Of a stretch of DNA of 64,000 nucleotides, positions 11,230 through 23,400 are shown piece by piece. Source of the DNA: Diploptera punctata (lineage: Eukaryota; Arthropoda; Insecta; Blattodea; Blaberidae). Location of the stretch: contig JASPKZ010000424.1 in the NCBI GenBank assembly GCA_030220185.1, positions 403,501 through 467,500 of the forward strand, read 5' to 3'. A program made the position numbers and the translations under genes. The notes beneath the pieces are model-generated. The model was given only the letters and a program-made list of their open reading frames with translations. It was not told the origin of the DNA and did no database searches. The stretch's first letter is position 1; the number at the start of each line of letters is the position of its first letter.

Positions 11230-11480
11230 TTAGAGACAAATGACAAATTCAAGACATAACCAAATTGATTATAGAAAGATGGAAATACTGGAAACATCAT
11301 ATAGAAAGAATGGAAGACAACAAACTTGCAAAAAGAGCTAAAGAAGATAGACCAATGGACGGGAGAATAGCAAGAGATGGATAGACAGTGGCTGCACATC
11401 CAATATGTCTTCATCCGAGGAGTGAATTGAGAAATAAACAGGATAAAAATCCTACAAATAAAGAATAAGAATAATAATAA
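11230..11480 (+). mobile_element. Non-LTR element C-terminal fragment
   Basis: A broken frame encodes ERWKYWKHHIERMEDNKLAK followed by DRPMDGRIARDG, the W-x-H-hxRM signature shared by the LINE tails in this window. It ends in an AATAATAATAAG tail. Confidence 0.65.
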
Positions 11481-11517
11481 GATGTTTAGTTACAGCCCCA
11501 ATTTTTTTAGTGTTACT

Positions 11518-11693
11518 CAATAAGTAGTCTATGCTACTTTTAAAATAATTATACATTTTTATTTCTTAAGTAGTAACTAAAGTGTACTTGTTGATTACAA
11601 TTTTGGTAGAAGAATCTCTGTTATTCAATTTGCGGACCTACGCTTGATTAGAAAACATATTTGTGGCCCCCAGGTTCGTTATAATTGGATACC
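11518..11693 (+). repeat. Repeat with possible hAT-like end
   Basis: Second copy of the 10330 repeat. It continues into GGTTCGTTATAATTGGATAC-CACTG, whose reverse complement (CAGTGGTATCCAA...) looks like a hAT-type terminus. The other end was not located. Confidence 0.4.
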
Positions 11694-11956
11694 ACTGTTG
11701 TACTACTTGTTTAGGAGGACATGTGTGGTGGCAGAAGTGAAGGTGCAGAAAGTCGCGCTTGTTTGTCTGATGCTAATGTACAATAAATTGGCTTCCTAAT
11801 GAATATCATTGTACAAATGTTATTATTTACTATCAAGGTTATAGAGCTATGCACACTTTTATTCCAGTCAACATTACACCGTATTAGCCTACACTAGAGA
11901 AAGTAGAACTCGTATATCAATACTGTTAGAATTCTTCCGCTATACCCCATTGTGTC

Positions 11957-12358
11957 AGCTATGATGGTCTAGTGGTTATGTTCCTTGCCTCTGGTCCCAA
12001 GATTGGCGAGTTCAAACCCGGTCAGGTTGGATGGATTTTTTTAGGATAGAAAAATCCAAGCAGCAAGTCCTCTGGGAGGGAATTCATGCTGTGGGTCTCG
12101 AAGATGAAGATTTTCAGGCTCGTGAAAGAACCTTAAGTCAGAATAAAAAGACTCTAAGCTAAATTTAACCGACCTTCATTATGCTACTAATACCTTAGTT
12201 ACCTACTAGATGTCACGTTGGGTTGATATGTTGACCACATACGATTCACGACATCTGTAGAGGACTAAGCGTAATTAAATTAACTTGGTTTAGTAACTCC
12301 TAACAAAGGAGAGGCTAAGGTTCAGCAATGGGTTGTTACGCCATTGTAGATAAATAAA
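11957..12358 (+). mobile_element. SINE family S2
   Basis: The tRNA-like head has an A-box (TGGTCTAGTGGTTAT) and a B-box (GAGTTCAAACC). A body with AGGCTCGTGAAAGAACCTTA and a 3' end GTTACGCCATTGTAGATAAA follows. Other copies are at 24.6-25.0, 26.9, 40.5-41.6 and 61.6 kb. Confidence 0.85.
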
Positions 12359-12412
12359 TAACCCATTGCATGCTAATATTACAGCAATCATCTAAAGATA
12401 TAGGCCTATTTT

Positions 12413-13191
12413 ATCATAAGTAATGCCACGAGTGATGTCCAAATATATCTAGAGAATTTGGAAATCAAGGGTGGCATTTGTTAGAACAATTTAACGAATA
12501 AAATTAAGCTGTTTACTCATAAATAATTATTTAACTAAGTTATTTTAAAATATTTATATATTTAATGTAAACGGCGATGTTTGAAAACAAATGAGAAACG
12601 ATTGGTACGCTTCATTTGCTTCTTTTTTCTTCACCATTGCAACCAGATCATATTATGTATTGCCAAAGGATCTCAATATTGTAAGAATGCACCCTAGTGG
12701 AGAAATTTATAACCAATATTATAGGTATTAATTCATTTCTGATGTCCTATGATGTAAATATGTCAATTATATTTTTCTGCAACGTTATTTCCTGGAAAAT
12801 AATTCGTTTAAGAAAGTGCAGACAGTGGCTTCTTTTTGTGGTATAATCAATTGCTACAAATGTTTTTATATTATCTCCCGCAAGCGCTATCTGCTGACAT
12901 ACGTACACTATATATACAATCTGGTAGCCGTATTTCTTAGAGAGTCAGTCACTGCAAAATAATGCTATGACCTATTCCGAATGTTAAAACGGAGGAGCTT
13001 TCTTTAATATGATAAACTTCAGTTGATAAATTCGAGGCGAAACACGACTGTGTTTGGTTGTAAATAAAACATCATTGAAACGTGATTGGTCATTGACTCC
13101 CATTTGGGGCATGAGTTAAATTGTCTAGATAAATTCACTCCTCACTTCATGTGTCGTGAATTTATCGATAATTTGGAAATCACTCGTGGCA
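12413..13191 (+). repeat. HP repeat, copy R3 (near full length)
   Basis: Opens CATAAGTAATGCCACGAGTG and closes with the inverse, CACTCGTGGCATTACTTATG, so the unit has inverted ends. It carries a 270-bp internal block (GATGTAAATATGTCAATTAT onward) that R4 and R6 share but R1, R2, R5 and R7 lack. Confidence 0.82.
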
Positions 13192-13757
13192 TTACTTATG
13201 AAAACTTGTATGTATTATTGCAACTAGGCCTACACGTTGTGTAACTTTTAAGCCGTAACTAGAATTGGGTTTTAACTGTTAAGGGTTAAGTTAATTTAAG
13301 GTTATTAAACTATTTGTTTGGAATAAAATTGTATGCGTGTCTACTGTAGGCCTACAGTATGTATATTTAAAAGTCAGTGGTTCACCCAACTCAGATCGTT
13401 GTGGAAAGGGTCACGAGTCGAAAAAGGTTGGGGACCGCTGAAATAGACCAAACATGGTGGTTGCTAGAGTAAATTTTTATTTCTGATTTTACTGAATGTT
13501 TTTATAAAACCGACCTCAGTTTATTTCGATAGTATATACTGAATTTCGTTGTGAAATATCGAAAATTGGGACAGCTAGAGCGATTTTTAAACGTTCATAT
13601 CAGATGAACTCCTACATCTAATTGTTTTAGAGAATAACAGATAGCGGCTAAACACTATCCGTACCTTAAAACGCATGTGGGTAAACTTTAATAAAGATCG
13701 GTGAAGAACTTTTGGAGATTTAAGATTTTGAATAAACGTACATTAACATTTGTATTT
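13192..13757. other. No gene; small hAT-like motif
   Basis: Mostly unassigned. At 13377-13440 CAGTGGTTCACCCAAC and the inverse-type end AAAAAGGTTGGGGACCGCTG face each other, like the ends of a minimal hAT deletion derivative. Confidence 0.35.
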
Positions 13758-14513
13758 ATATAGACTATTTAACTCATGCCCCAAATGGGAGTCAATGACC
13801 AATCACGTTTCAATGATTTCTGTTTTACAGCCAATCAGAGTCGTGTTCACGAAATATTTATCAGTGTTAAATTTACCATATTAAAGAAAGCTCCTTCTTT
13901 TTAATATTCTGAACAGGTCTGACCATTATTTTGCTGTGACTGAGCCTGTAAGAAATACTGCTACCAGATTGTATATATAGTGCATAGATGTCAACACATA
14001 GCGCTTGCAGGAGTTAATATAAAAACATTTGTAGCAATTGATTATACCACCAAAAAAATAAACCACCATTAGCACTTTCTTAAATGTATTTTTTCCCCAG
14101 GTAATAATCCAGAAAAATATAATTGTCATATTTACAACCATACGACATCAGAAATGAATTAATATACAGTTTGATGTGTTTCATTTTTTCTCCACTAGAG
14201 AGCATTCTTACAATATTGCGTTCCTTTGGCAATAATTAGTATGATCTGGTTGCAGTGATAAACAAAAGAAGCAGATGAAGCGTACCTATCGTTTCTCATT
14301 TGTTTTCAAACATAGCCGTTTACATTAAATATATAAATATTTTAAAATAACTATAGTTAAATAATGATTTATGAGTAAACAGCTTAATTTTATTCGTTAA
14401 ACAGTCCTAACAAATGCCACTCTTGATTTACAAATTATCTAGATAAATTCACTCCTCACTTCGTGATTCGTGAATTTATCGATAATTTGGAAATCACTCG
14501 TGGCATTACTTAT
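13758..14513 (-). repeat. HP repeat, copy R4
   Basis: Reverse-oriented copy with the extra internal block, ending in a palindrome at about 14412-14511 (ATGCCACTCTTGATTT... against ...AAATCACTCGTGGCAT). R5 follows immediately in the same orientation. Confidence 0.82.
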
Positions 14514-15142
14514 GACTATTTAACTCATGTCGCAAATGGTAGTCAATGACCAATCACGTTTCAATCAATTCTGTTTTACACCAATGACAGTCGTGTTTCG
14601 CCTCGATATTTATCGATTTCTCTTTATCAGCTCCTGCTTTTGTGATAAAGAAAGCTCCTCCTTTTTTAATATTCTGAACAGGTTAGACCTTTATTTTTCT
14701 CCAACAAATACATTGAATATAGCAAATAATGAATAGATTCAGTGATTTTACTGAGTTGTTTATTCAAAATATAAATGATTAACCTATAATGTTGATAATA
14801 ATAGTTCGATGTGTTTCATTATTTCTCCACTAGAGTTCATTCTTACAATATTGCGATCATATTAGGCAATAAATAATATGATCGAGTTTTAGTGAATATA
14901 CATAACCTCACATTTCTAATTTGTTTTCAAACATCGCCGTTTACATTAACTATATAAATATTTTAAAACACCGGTAACTATATTAAAATAATTATTTTTT
15001 AGTAAAGAGCTTAATTGTATTCGTTAAATAGTCATAACAAATGCCACTCTTGATTTCCAAATTCTCTAGATAAATCCACTCCTCACTTCGTGAGTCGTGA
15101 ATTTATCGATAATTTGGAAATCAAGAGTGGCATTACTTATGA
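14514..15142 (-). repeat. HP repeat, copy R5
   Basis: Reverse copy lacking the long internal block. It ends in a hairpin at 15041-15137 whose arms (AATGCCACTCTTGATTTCCA and its inverse) are nearly complementary, then meets R6 head to head. Confidence 0.82.
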
Positions 15143-15820
15143 GAATTTGGAAATCAAGAGTGGCATTTGTTAGGACTATTTAACGAATAAAATTAAGCTG
15201 TTTACTCACAAATCATTATTTAACTATAGTTATTTTAAATTATTTATATATTTAATGTAAACGGCGATGTTTGGAAACAAATGAGAAACGGTCGGTACGT
15301 TTCATTTGTTTATCACCAGATCATTTGCAACCAGATCATAATATTATTTATTGCCAAAGGATCGCAATGTTGTATGAATGCACCCTAGTGGAGAAATGTA
15401 TAACCAACGTTATAGGTATTAATTAATTTGATGTCCTATGATGTAAATATGTCAATTATACGTATTTTTCTGCAACGTCATTTCCTGGAAAATAATTCGT
15501 TTAAGAAAATGCAAACAGTGATTTTTTTTTTTGGTATAATCAATTGTTATAAATGTTTTTATATTATCTATCGCATGCGCTTTCTGCTGACATTCATGCA
15601 CTATATATACAGTCTGGAAGCCGTATTTCTTAGAGGGTCAGTCACTGCAAAATAATGCTATGATCTATTCAGAATGTTAAAAAGGAGGTGCTTTCTTTAT
15701 TATGATAAACTTTAGTTGGTAAATTTTAGGCGGAACATGACTGTGATTGGTTGTAAATAAAACATTGAAATGTGATTGGCCATTGACTCCCATTTGGGGC
15801 ATGAGTAAAATAGTCATTGT
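15143..15820 (+). repeat. HP repeat, copy R6
   Basis: Forward copy starting GAGAATTTGGAAATCAAGAG, with the extra internal block, and ending GCATGAGTAAAATAGTC. It diverges from R5 across a shared hairpin. Confidence 0.82.
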
Positions 15821-16060
15821 AATTACTCACCTCTTCCTTGGAATTGATTGAGAAGGTTGCGCCTGCTTTCCATGGCACAGAGCTTTGAAGTCAGGAACCA
15901 TAGAAGTTAAATAAAGTCTCAAATCACTTTTAGCACAAAGCCTGATTCTTTATTTATTCTTTAAATAGGCATATGAAGAAAAAGACTTTTCGCACAAATA
16001 GGAGTTTACATTATGTAACTAGGGGCATTATAGAGGTAATTTAATCCTATAATAATAATT
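15821..16060. other. No gene recognised
   Basis: Short AT-rich spacer with no signal. Confidence 0.4.
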
Positions 16061-16806
<746 letters not shown>

Positions 16807-16870
<64 letters not shown>

Positions 16871-17232
16871 TCCATTCTATTGACGCAGTTTAATCTCTCA
16901 TTTTATAGGTACTTTAACGTGCCACACACCACCCGGGCCTTAGAGTGACACGACCTGTCGGGAGAGGGATTTTAACTATGGATCACATACACCCTTTTTT
17001 AACCACACAAGGACATGGAGGCCTCCACGAATGAGTGATCAGGGCTTCGTCTGAGACAACAGAACATTAAGACGAAACACACCATTCACACACACATTCA
17101 TAGTCTACTAAAATAATATGATAAATATGGTAATGAAGATTATGACGACCAGATTATGTTCGGGGACAGATTGGGCCTTAAGGTTTCCTGATATTTGTCT
17201 TAGAAGTGAGTAAAAATCCCGAAAAAAAAACT
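16807..17232 (-). mobile_element. SINE S1, tail type c, with (TAA)n tail
   Basis: The minus-strand element runs from the S1 body (CAGGAAACCTTAAGGCCCAA) into a tail carrying TCCGTGTCCTTGTG-type and CTCTCCCGACAGGTCGTGTC blocks. It ends exactly at the (TAA)n array 16807-16871, which is its 3' simple-repeat tail. The tRNA head is missing. Confidence 0.75.
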
Positions 17233-17464
17233 ATAACGTACAAAACAAAAATAAAACAATATACCTTAGTAATAGGCCAATTCCAATAAAAGTCAGTAAA
17301 CAATATGGGATGCAGATTTGTCCAATTAAAATCACGAATACTAGTAAAAGCAATTTACTACGAGAATTGAGACAAATAAGATCTCCCGAAGATGTCACCC
17401 ACATCAGGTGATGAAACGTCGAGAAGACAACACTGCAAGACACGGCCAAGAATCCCAAAATAGT
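17233..17464 (+). repeat. Possible Penelope-like 3' fragment
   Basis: Contains CCCGAAGATGTCACCCACAT followed by GTGATGAAACGTC, a block resembling the conserved gaagatg...gaaacgtc stretch near the 3' end of many Penelope-like elements. No coding frame remains. Confidence 0.3.
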
Positions 17465-17931
17465 ATACGTATTACAATGCGAGGTTGGGAAGTGGTTTTT
17501 ACAGAAGCGAGGAAATTGTTTTTAATTTTCGAGATTCTGTAAAATACTTCACAAACGTGCGTTGTACATTATTTTTTGCTCGATGGTGTTTACAAAACAA
17601 TAAATAATAGTAAAATAATAATATCTTTGTTGGAAATATTTGCGTTCATTATAAACAACTGACTAACGTTAACAGTGTGGGAAATGTTTTGAAACTACAG
17701 GAGGCCGTCAGACAATGTTAGTGATAACATGAAATGCCGGCAAGTACGTATTTATTGTTTTATATTGTTTCAAATAAAGTTCAGTTCATTTAAAATGCAG
17801 TGATTTGTTTTGTATAATGTAGGCCCTATTTTAACACTACCTTTTGGATATTTTTTTGCATATACATTGTACGTAGTATACATAGAGGGCAGTGGTTTTA
17901 GTTCCCACCACGCGGTTCGTAATACGTAGTA
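17465..17931 (+). repeat. REP-M interspersed repeat, left part
   Basis: Matches 58812-59330 in order: GAGATTCTGTAAAATACTTC, GGAAATATTTGCGTTCATTA, AAATAAAGTTCAGTTCATTT and CACTACCTTTTGGATAT. A mariner splits it at a TA (17930-17931); it resumes at 19238. Confidence 0.85.
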
Positions 17932-19235
17932 CAGTCATTAAGTTTTGAGACTGAGCGCATAGTGACGCTGTGATTCACTATAGCGCACAGATGGCGCCGT
18001 GATATGGTACCTTGTCAGTTAGTCTCTCATCCCAGTAAGAGACATTTGAGTGCATGCACTGCATGCAGAACTACGGTCTTTGTTGTGACGGTGATTTGAA
18101 TGCATACGTCGGAACTCGGGATGTCACAGTTTGAGCAACGGGCAAACATCAAGTTCTGTCAGTAATTAGGCAAAACCGGTCCGAAACGTTTTAAATGATG
18201 CAGCAAGTTTACGGCGAGGACGCATTGAGTCGCAGTGTTGTGTTTAGCTGGCACCGACGTTTTTTGCAACGAAGATACAGTTTGGAAGCTGATGTGCGTA
18301 CTTGTCGGTCACAAACAATCCGAACAGAACGCAACATCGAAGAAGTTGTAACGTTGGTGCGTGCTAACCGCACCTAATCGGTAGACGATTTCGCAGCAGC
18401 AGTAGGGGTCAGCCATGGCACTTGCTACAAAATTCTGTCTGATGACCTGAACATGATTGTCTCGTGTTACCCAACACAGTGTGTCACGAATCCTGTCGCG
18501 AGTCCAACGTATGATCGTATGACGATTTGTGGTGACCTCATCAGTAGTGCTGACGATGATCCGACGTTTTTCAACCGGATAATAACTGGAGACGAAACAT
18601 GGTGTTTCCTTTAAGATCTGCCAGCTGAAAAAACACCATTATCACCACGACAGAAAATAACCGCGACAAGACAGGTCAAAAGGCAAGGTGATACTTGAAT
18701 TGTTCACAAGGAATTCATCCCAAAAGGTGCAACTGTAAACAAAACCCGCTACAAAGAGATCCTTGGCCGTTTACGCTAGTCAATTCGCCGTACGCGACCT
18801 CAGCTTTGGCGTACAAAGAATTGGTTGTTGCTACACGACAACGCTCCTGCACATCGTTCTGTCCTTGTCTAAGAGGAACTTGCAAGGCAACATGTGACAG
18901 TTTTGCCATACCCTCCGTACTCACATGATCTCGCACCATGCGATTATTTCTCTTTCCTCGCATGAAAGCAATCCTACGTGGGCATAGATTTCATTCTTCT
19001 GAAGACGTCATGACTGCCACAAGAGAAGCCATACGGGACCTTCCTGCCAACATCTTTCAGCGATGCTTCCAGCAACTATACCAACGTTGGCTAACGTGCA
19101 ATAACGGCCAACGGCAAATTTTGAGGGAGGGTGTGGTTTTGTTTAAGTGTACGCCGAGTTATCGGCATCTTGTGAGACATTAAATTTTTGTGGGTGCCTA
19201 TACTTCAGGCGTAAAGTCTCAGAACTTAATAACTA
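17932..19235 (+). mobile_element. Mos1-type mariner transposon 3
   Basis: Imperfect TIRs (CAGTCATTAAGTTTTGAGAC at the left; TAGTTATTAAGTTCTGAGAC as the inverse of the right) are flanked by TA on both sides (17930-17931 and 19236-19237). 1304 bp, the classic mariner size. Confidence 0.92.
18121..19183 (+). pseudogene. Mariner DD34D transposase, degraded
   Basis: Starts MSQFEQRANIKFC. HTH remnants (VYGEDALSRSVVFSWHRRF, VVTLVRANRT) precede the catalytic part. ITGDETWCF carries the first Asp, LLHDNAPAHRSVL the second and YSHDLAPCDYF the third. There are 34 residues between the second and third, the canonical mariner spacing. The C-terminus has GHRFHSSEDVMTA. At least five in-frame stops and small frameshifts leave it inactive. 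Confidence 0.9.
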
Positions 19236-19375
19236 TAGTAGTATGTGATATTACAGTATAGTTATTTTATTACAGTATAGTTATTTAAGTTGGCGATCCC
19301 GAAATGTAGGAAGGAGAACTTTCAATCATGGTCAAGTGCGACAAAACGTACTATCGCGAAAAAGGGTATTTTGGA
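19236..19375 (+). repeat. REP-M, right part
   Basis: TATTACAGTATAGTTATTTT and GAACTTTCAATCATGGTCAA match 59318-59420, completing the repeat interrupted by mariner 3. Confidence 0.8.
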
Positions 19376-19465
19376 ATACGTATGTAATTTTTGTACGATT
19401 TTAATATTCGCTGGTTCAGTGGAAGAGAAGGCTTATGACTTTAACTCATCCAACTTAGATAAAAC

Positions 19466-19480
19466 ATTAATAATAATAGC

Positions 19481-19529
<49 letters not shown>

Positions 19530-19530
19530 T
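19466..19530. repeat. (TAA)n microsatellite
   Basis: TAA array. Confidence 0.95.
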
Positions 19531-19549
19531 TTTAGGAATATTCCACAAT

Positions 19550-19700
19550 ACTGTGTTTCTTCTTCAACCCAAATTGATTTGTCGCCGGAGGTTCGTGTCT
19601 AAAGCATCTTCTTCCCTCAAATCTCTAGCTTCCATACTTGTCTTCACTCCATGCATCCATCGTTCTCTAGGCCTGCCTCTTCCACTTCTTCTATTCTTCT
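19550..19700 (-). mobile_element. RTE-like LINE C-terminal fragment
   Basis: The minus strand encodes NRRSGRGRPRERWMHGVKTS then MEARDLREEDALDTNLRRQI, the Gly-Arg-Pro-rich end of the LINE-D-type proteins. It lies between (TAA)n and (TTA)n arrays. Confidence 0.65.
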
Positions 19701-19701
19701 A

Positions 19702-19702
19702 A

Positions 19703-19777
<75 letters not shown>
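19702..19777. repeat. (TTA)n microsatellite
   Basis: TTA array; a LINE fragment begins in its last unit. Confidence 0.95.
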
Positions 19778-20030
19778 GAGAGCTCTACAGTGGTATGGAC
19801 ATGTACAACGGATGTCGGAAGACCAGTGGTCTAAACAGGTGTTGGAGTGGATGGTACCAGGCAGAAGGAAGAGGGGGAGAGGTAGAAGAGCATGGTATGA
19901 GGGAATATATGATGCCATGATGAAGAGGGGTATGGAAGATGGTCAATGGGAAGATAGGAGTCTCTGGAAAGCAGGAATCAAGGGCAAACTGCTGTAAAGT
20001 GTAAATCCTGTATTAAGTATTAAGTAAGTA
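19776..20030 (+). pseudogene. LINE-D C-terminal fragment
   Basis: An open stretch encodes RALQWYGHVQRMSEDQ, then PGRRKRGRGRRAWYEGIYDA and a stop after GKLL. Short 3'UTR ending GTATTAAGTAAG. It is preceded and followed directly by (TTA)n arrays. Only the tail downstream of the RT is present. Confidence 0.8.
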
Positions 20031-20069
20031 TTATTATTATGATTATTATTATTACTATTGTTGTTATTA

Positions 20070-20154
<85 letters not shown>
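20031..20154. repeat. (TTA)n microsatellite, LINE 3' tail
   Basis: More than 100 bp of TTA repeats directly after a LINE 3' end. Confidence 0.95.
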
Positions 20155-20624
20155 GTGGCTGTTATGTTTGTTAACGGGATGTTTGCTTATGTGGGTCCTT
20201 ATTTGTGAAGTTTTCAAGTGAACGCCTGTGGCATATCGCACTGTCGTGCTCTAACAACATACACATGTTCTTCTATCACCATCATGTTTCTTGATCGTAA
20301 AAATAAAAAGTTAACATAGAAATGGATCAAGACTTTATGAGCACTCTGTATATGAGTGTTGGAATTCATTTAGATACCCTCCTATATCTTAATCCAGTAA
20401 TAAAATTAGTTCAACGACTTTCTTAATATATTATGCGGAGAAGAGATGCGCGTGTAATCTAGAAATAACGGGTTTTCGCGTTTTACATAGCCCATACCAC
20501 TTACTAATTAGCGAGGTATTTAAAATATTTAACGTTTAAATGGCTGAGGGGACTGTGAAATTTTAATTACACCTATATTAACCTACAACCGATGAAAATT
20601 AGCGAAACATTTCTCACACCCACT
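20155..20624. other. No gene recognised
   Basis: AT-rich with no supported feature. Confidence 0.4.
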
Positions 20625-21218
20625 AACTCACTGGCACTTTAGAACCCGTAGGTTCATGGCCGCGCGGAAATAAGCTCCCTATACATACATATTCTGAGTC
20701 AATGTTTTCCAATCATCCCCTGTATAATCTACTTCTTTCATGGTTAATGTTATTCTCCCACTTGGTCTACCAACTGAGCATTTTCCGTCTGGTTTACCTA
20801 TAAGAAGTTTCCATGAACCTCTTCCATTCCGCATTCGTGCCACATGTCCTGCCCATCGCTGTTTACGATACCTAACTGTTCTTATTATATTGATTTCCTA
20901 TAAAGATAGCCCACTGTTATGTAGTCTTCTCTATTCGCTTGTCTGTTCATCTCTCTTTGGTCCAAAATTTTCCTAAGAATTTCATTCTCAAATACTCGTA
21001 GTTTTTTTCTCGTTCCTTAAAGTAAGAGTCCATGTTTCACATCCACTGGGAGAATAACAGTTTTATATTTTTTCACTTTAATGTTTTTTTAAGTAATTGG
21101 GATGACAAGAGTCCCTGTAATACATAATATCATGCATTTATAGAACTGAGCCTATATTTAATTTATTTATGCATCTTATTCCTATTTGTAATTATTGTTC
21201 CTAGGTATTTGAATTCAA
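20625..21218 (-). mobile_element. LINE-A 3' fragment (older copy)
   Basis: Minus-strand LINE-A from the KYLGTIITN region to the terminal GCCATGAACCTACGG block. It continues at about 21607-21660 (inverse of CTCATTTGTCATTTCC) after a nested insertion. Confidence 0.88.
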
Positions 21219-21595
21219 TTTTTGGGCCAAAAAGAGATGAACATACTGGTGAATGGAGAAAACTACTTAATAGTGAGCTACATCTATATATAGGAAGCCA
21301 GATGTAATAAGAACAGGTAAGTCTCATAGACTGCGACGGGCAGGACATGTAGCACATTAGGGTTTGAAAGAGGTGCATGGAAGCTTCTTGTAGGAAAACC
21401 AGAGGGAAAATACCCAGTTGGTAGACCAAGAACGAGACGGGAGAATAACATTATCCATGATTTTAGGGAAGTAGATTATACAGAGGATGATTGGAAAATA
21501 TTAGCTGAGGATAGTGGTGTATGGAGAGCTTATGTATGCGCGGCCATGAACCAACAGGTTCGATAGAGCCAGTGAATTAGTTAGTTAGCTATGTG
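21219..21595 (+). mobile_element. LINE-A 3' fragment nested in LINE-A
   Basis: A plus-strand, 5'-truncated LINE-A copy (FGPKRDEHTGEWRK to the 3' end with GTTAGTTAGCT tail). It is flanked by TTTGAATTCAA at 21208-21218 and 21596-21606. Confidence 0.9.
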
Positions 21596-21669
21596 TTTGA
21601 ATTCAACCAAAATTACCCTCATTTGTCATTTCCATTATACAATGCAGCTTCCTAATGGGTAGTTTGCAA

Positions 21670-22014
21670 GTCTTAATGGTGTATAAAAGGATAGAGCATG
21701 AAAGAAAAAGAAAACAAGCTACTCATATTCATTTCAATTAAGTTAATTAACATTGAGGCCATCAGATTCGTTAAGTTCACTTATCGCTTTCTCTTGCATC
21801 TTTGTGAAACTCTCATATTTTTACGGAAAATGTATACAATTACTTTGGATTTTTACCGTTATAAATCGAGCTTGAAAGTGTTTAATAAGAGGGAAACCGT
21901 GTAAACAACGGGCAGATATTAACGAATTTAGAAATAATGTAACTAGTGAGATAGTTCTCACGAAACGATTTTTGAAAAAAGTACAAATTTTCATTATCTT
22001 CCTAACAAGATAAC
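21670..22014. other. No gene recognised
   Basis: AT-rich with no supported feature. Confidence 0.4.
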
Positions 22015-22340
22015 TGACAAACATTGCATGCCGAAACATACCTTGACATTTCTCCGGTGAAGCGTTGTGATGTACCAAAGGCGCATACAAAAAAAATTAT
22101 CTGCCGCTTTTATCCCCAAGACACTAAAATCCAGCGCTAAATCACTCATTTAAACTACATGGAAATAATACAACTCCTGATTTGGTGATTTGGATAATCC
22201 TCGCTATCTGCCGTCCGCGCCGCCGTCCGCCTCATTCCACTCCACTGTAGTCAAAGTAGGGACGGGACGTCCATCTACTTCGCACAGTGGGTTAGCATTG
22301 CTCGGATTCCGGATTCGATTTCTGTGCCTTATAGTAAGAA
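22015..22340 (+). mobile_element. Foldback-type element FB, left part
   Basis: The left arm (GCATGCCGAAACATACCTTG, TCTCCGGTGAAGCGTTGTGA) is inverse to the right arm at 22695-22770. The internal part (CTCATTTAAACTACATGGAA, CTTCGCACAGTGGG) matches 47230-47430. Interrupted by an S1 SINE at 22341. Confidence 0.7.
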
Positions 22341-22663
22341 GGTCCACCGCTGTAGTCTCGAGGTAACGTGCTGCGTTGTCACGCACTGGGCCAGGGTTCG
22401 ATCCCCGGTCGGGGCAGTTTTTCTGGGTGAGGGTTTTATCGGGGTTTTTCCTCGCCTGTAAGACAAATGTCAGGAAAACTTTAAGGCCCAAACGGTCCCC
22501 GAAATCATATGGCCAGCATCATTATCATCATCATCCTTCACTGGTGTGGAAAGCAACGGGAAGCTACCACACCTACAATTCCCTAGTAAAGCTGCAAGCA
22601 TATAGCAGAAAATGCTATGATTGTAGTGAACGACCTGCCTTCGGGCAGAATTACTATGGATGG
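22341..22663 (+). mobile_element. SINE S1, tail type a
   Basis: Full-length copy starting GTCCACCGCTGTAGTCTCGA, with B-box GGTTCGATCCC and tail CTTCGGGCAGAATTAC-TATGGATGG. Flanked by ATAGTAAGAA at 22331-22340 and 22664-22673. Confidence 0.92.
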
Positions 22664-22673
22664 ATAGTAAGAA

Positions 22674-22775
22674 AGGGCTGATAATTTTTTGAGCTCAGTA
22701 CATCGCAAAGCTTTTCTGGGAAACATTTTAAGGTAGGTTTTGGCATACAACGGTTAACAGTTTCATGTAAGTAGA
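22674..22775 (+). mobile_element. Foldback-type element FB, right part
   Basis: Right arm with TTAAGGTAGGTTTTGGCATA, matching 47495-47540 and inverse to 22015-22088. Confidence 0.7.
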
Positions 22776-22796
22776 CATCAAAAATGGCCGTGACAA

Positions 22797-22975
22797 AATT
22801 TTAAGAAATATAAAACAGTACCTGAGATCTCAGTCGTCCTCAATAACCAGTTTGATACGGAACTGAAAGCAGAAGATGAAACGTAAGTTATCGAAAGGCC
22901 TCCTACAAAACAACACTGCTGATTATTGATGATGACTGAGATCTCAGGTACTGTTTTATATTTTCTTAAAACTTT
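22797..22975. repeat. Inverted repeat, about 50-bp arms
   Basis: TATAAAACAGTACCTGAGAT at 22809 and its inverse around 22943-22962 anchor arms of about 50 bp with one indel and a few mismatches, around a spacer of roughly 70 nt. Confidence 0.85.
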
Positions 22976-23079
22976 AACACAGTGACCTCAACGGAGTTTC
23001 GTAATGTATCGTATTTTAAAAATCTTGAAAATTGGTCATGACAAAATGTAAATGTTGAATATGTGGATGGCGATACCTA

Positions 23080-23400
23080 AACTAACTCACTGGCACTAAC
23101 GAAACCGGAAGTTCAAGACTGACAATGAGCGAACATAAGCTTTCCATATACCCATATCCTGAATTAATGTTTTCCAATCATCCTTTGTATAATTCATCTC
23201 CCTCAAATTATGGTTAATGTTATTCTCCCTCTCTTTTCTGACATACCTACTGGTCGCTTTTCTTCTGGTTTCGCTAAATAAAGTTTCCATGCTCCTCATT
23301 CATTCCCAATTCGTGTTACATGTCTTATCCATCGCTGTCTACGAGACTTATTACATCTGGTTTTCCGTAAAGATCATGTTGCTCACTGTTATGTGGACCC
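23080..23400 (-). mobile_element. LINE-A 3' fragment, first piece
   Basis: Minus-strand LINE-A 3' end (CTCACTGGCACTAACG) through the GGTCGCTTTTCTTCTGG region. It breaks off after CTCACTGTTATGTGGACCC at a DNA element and resumes near 24518. Confidence 0.85.

Noticed and set aside
20625..21595. Twin-priming 5' inversion of one LINE-A
   Set aside because: The inverted part includes the LINE 3' end, and an 11-bp target duplication frames the plus-strand piece, so two insertions fit better.
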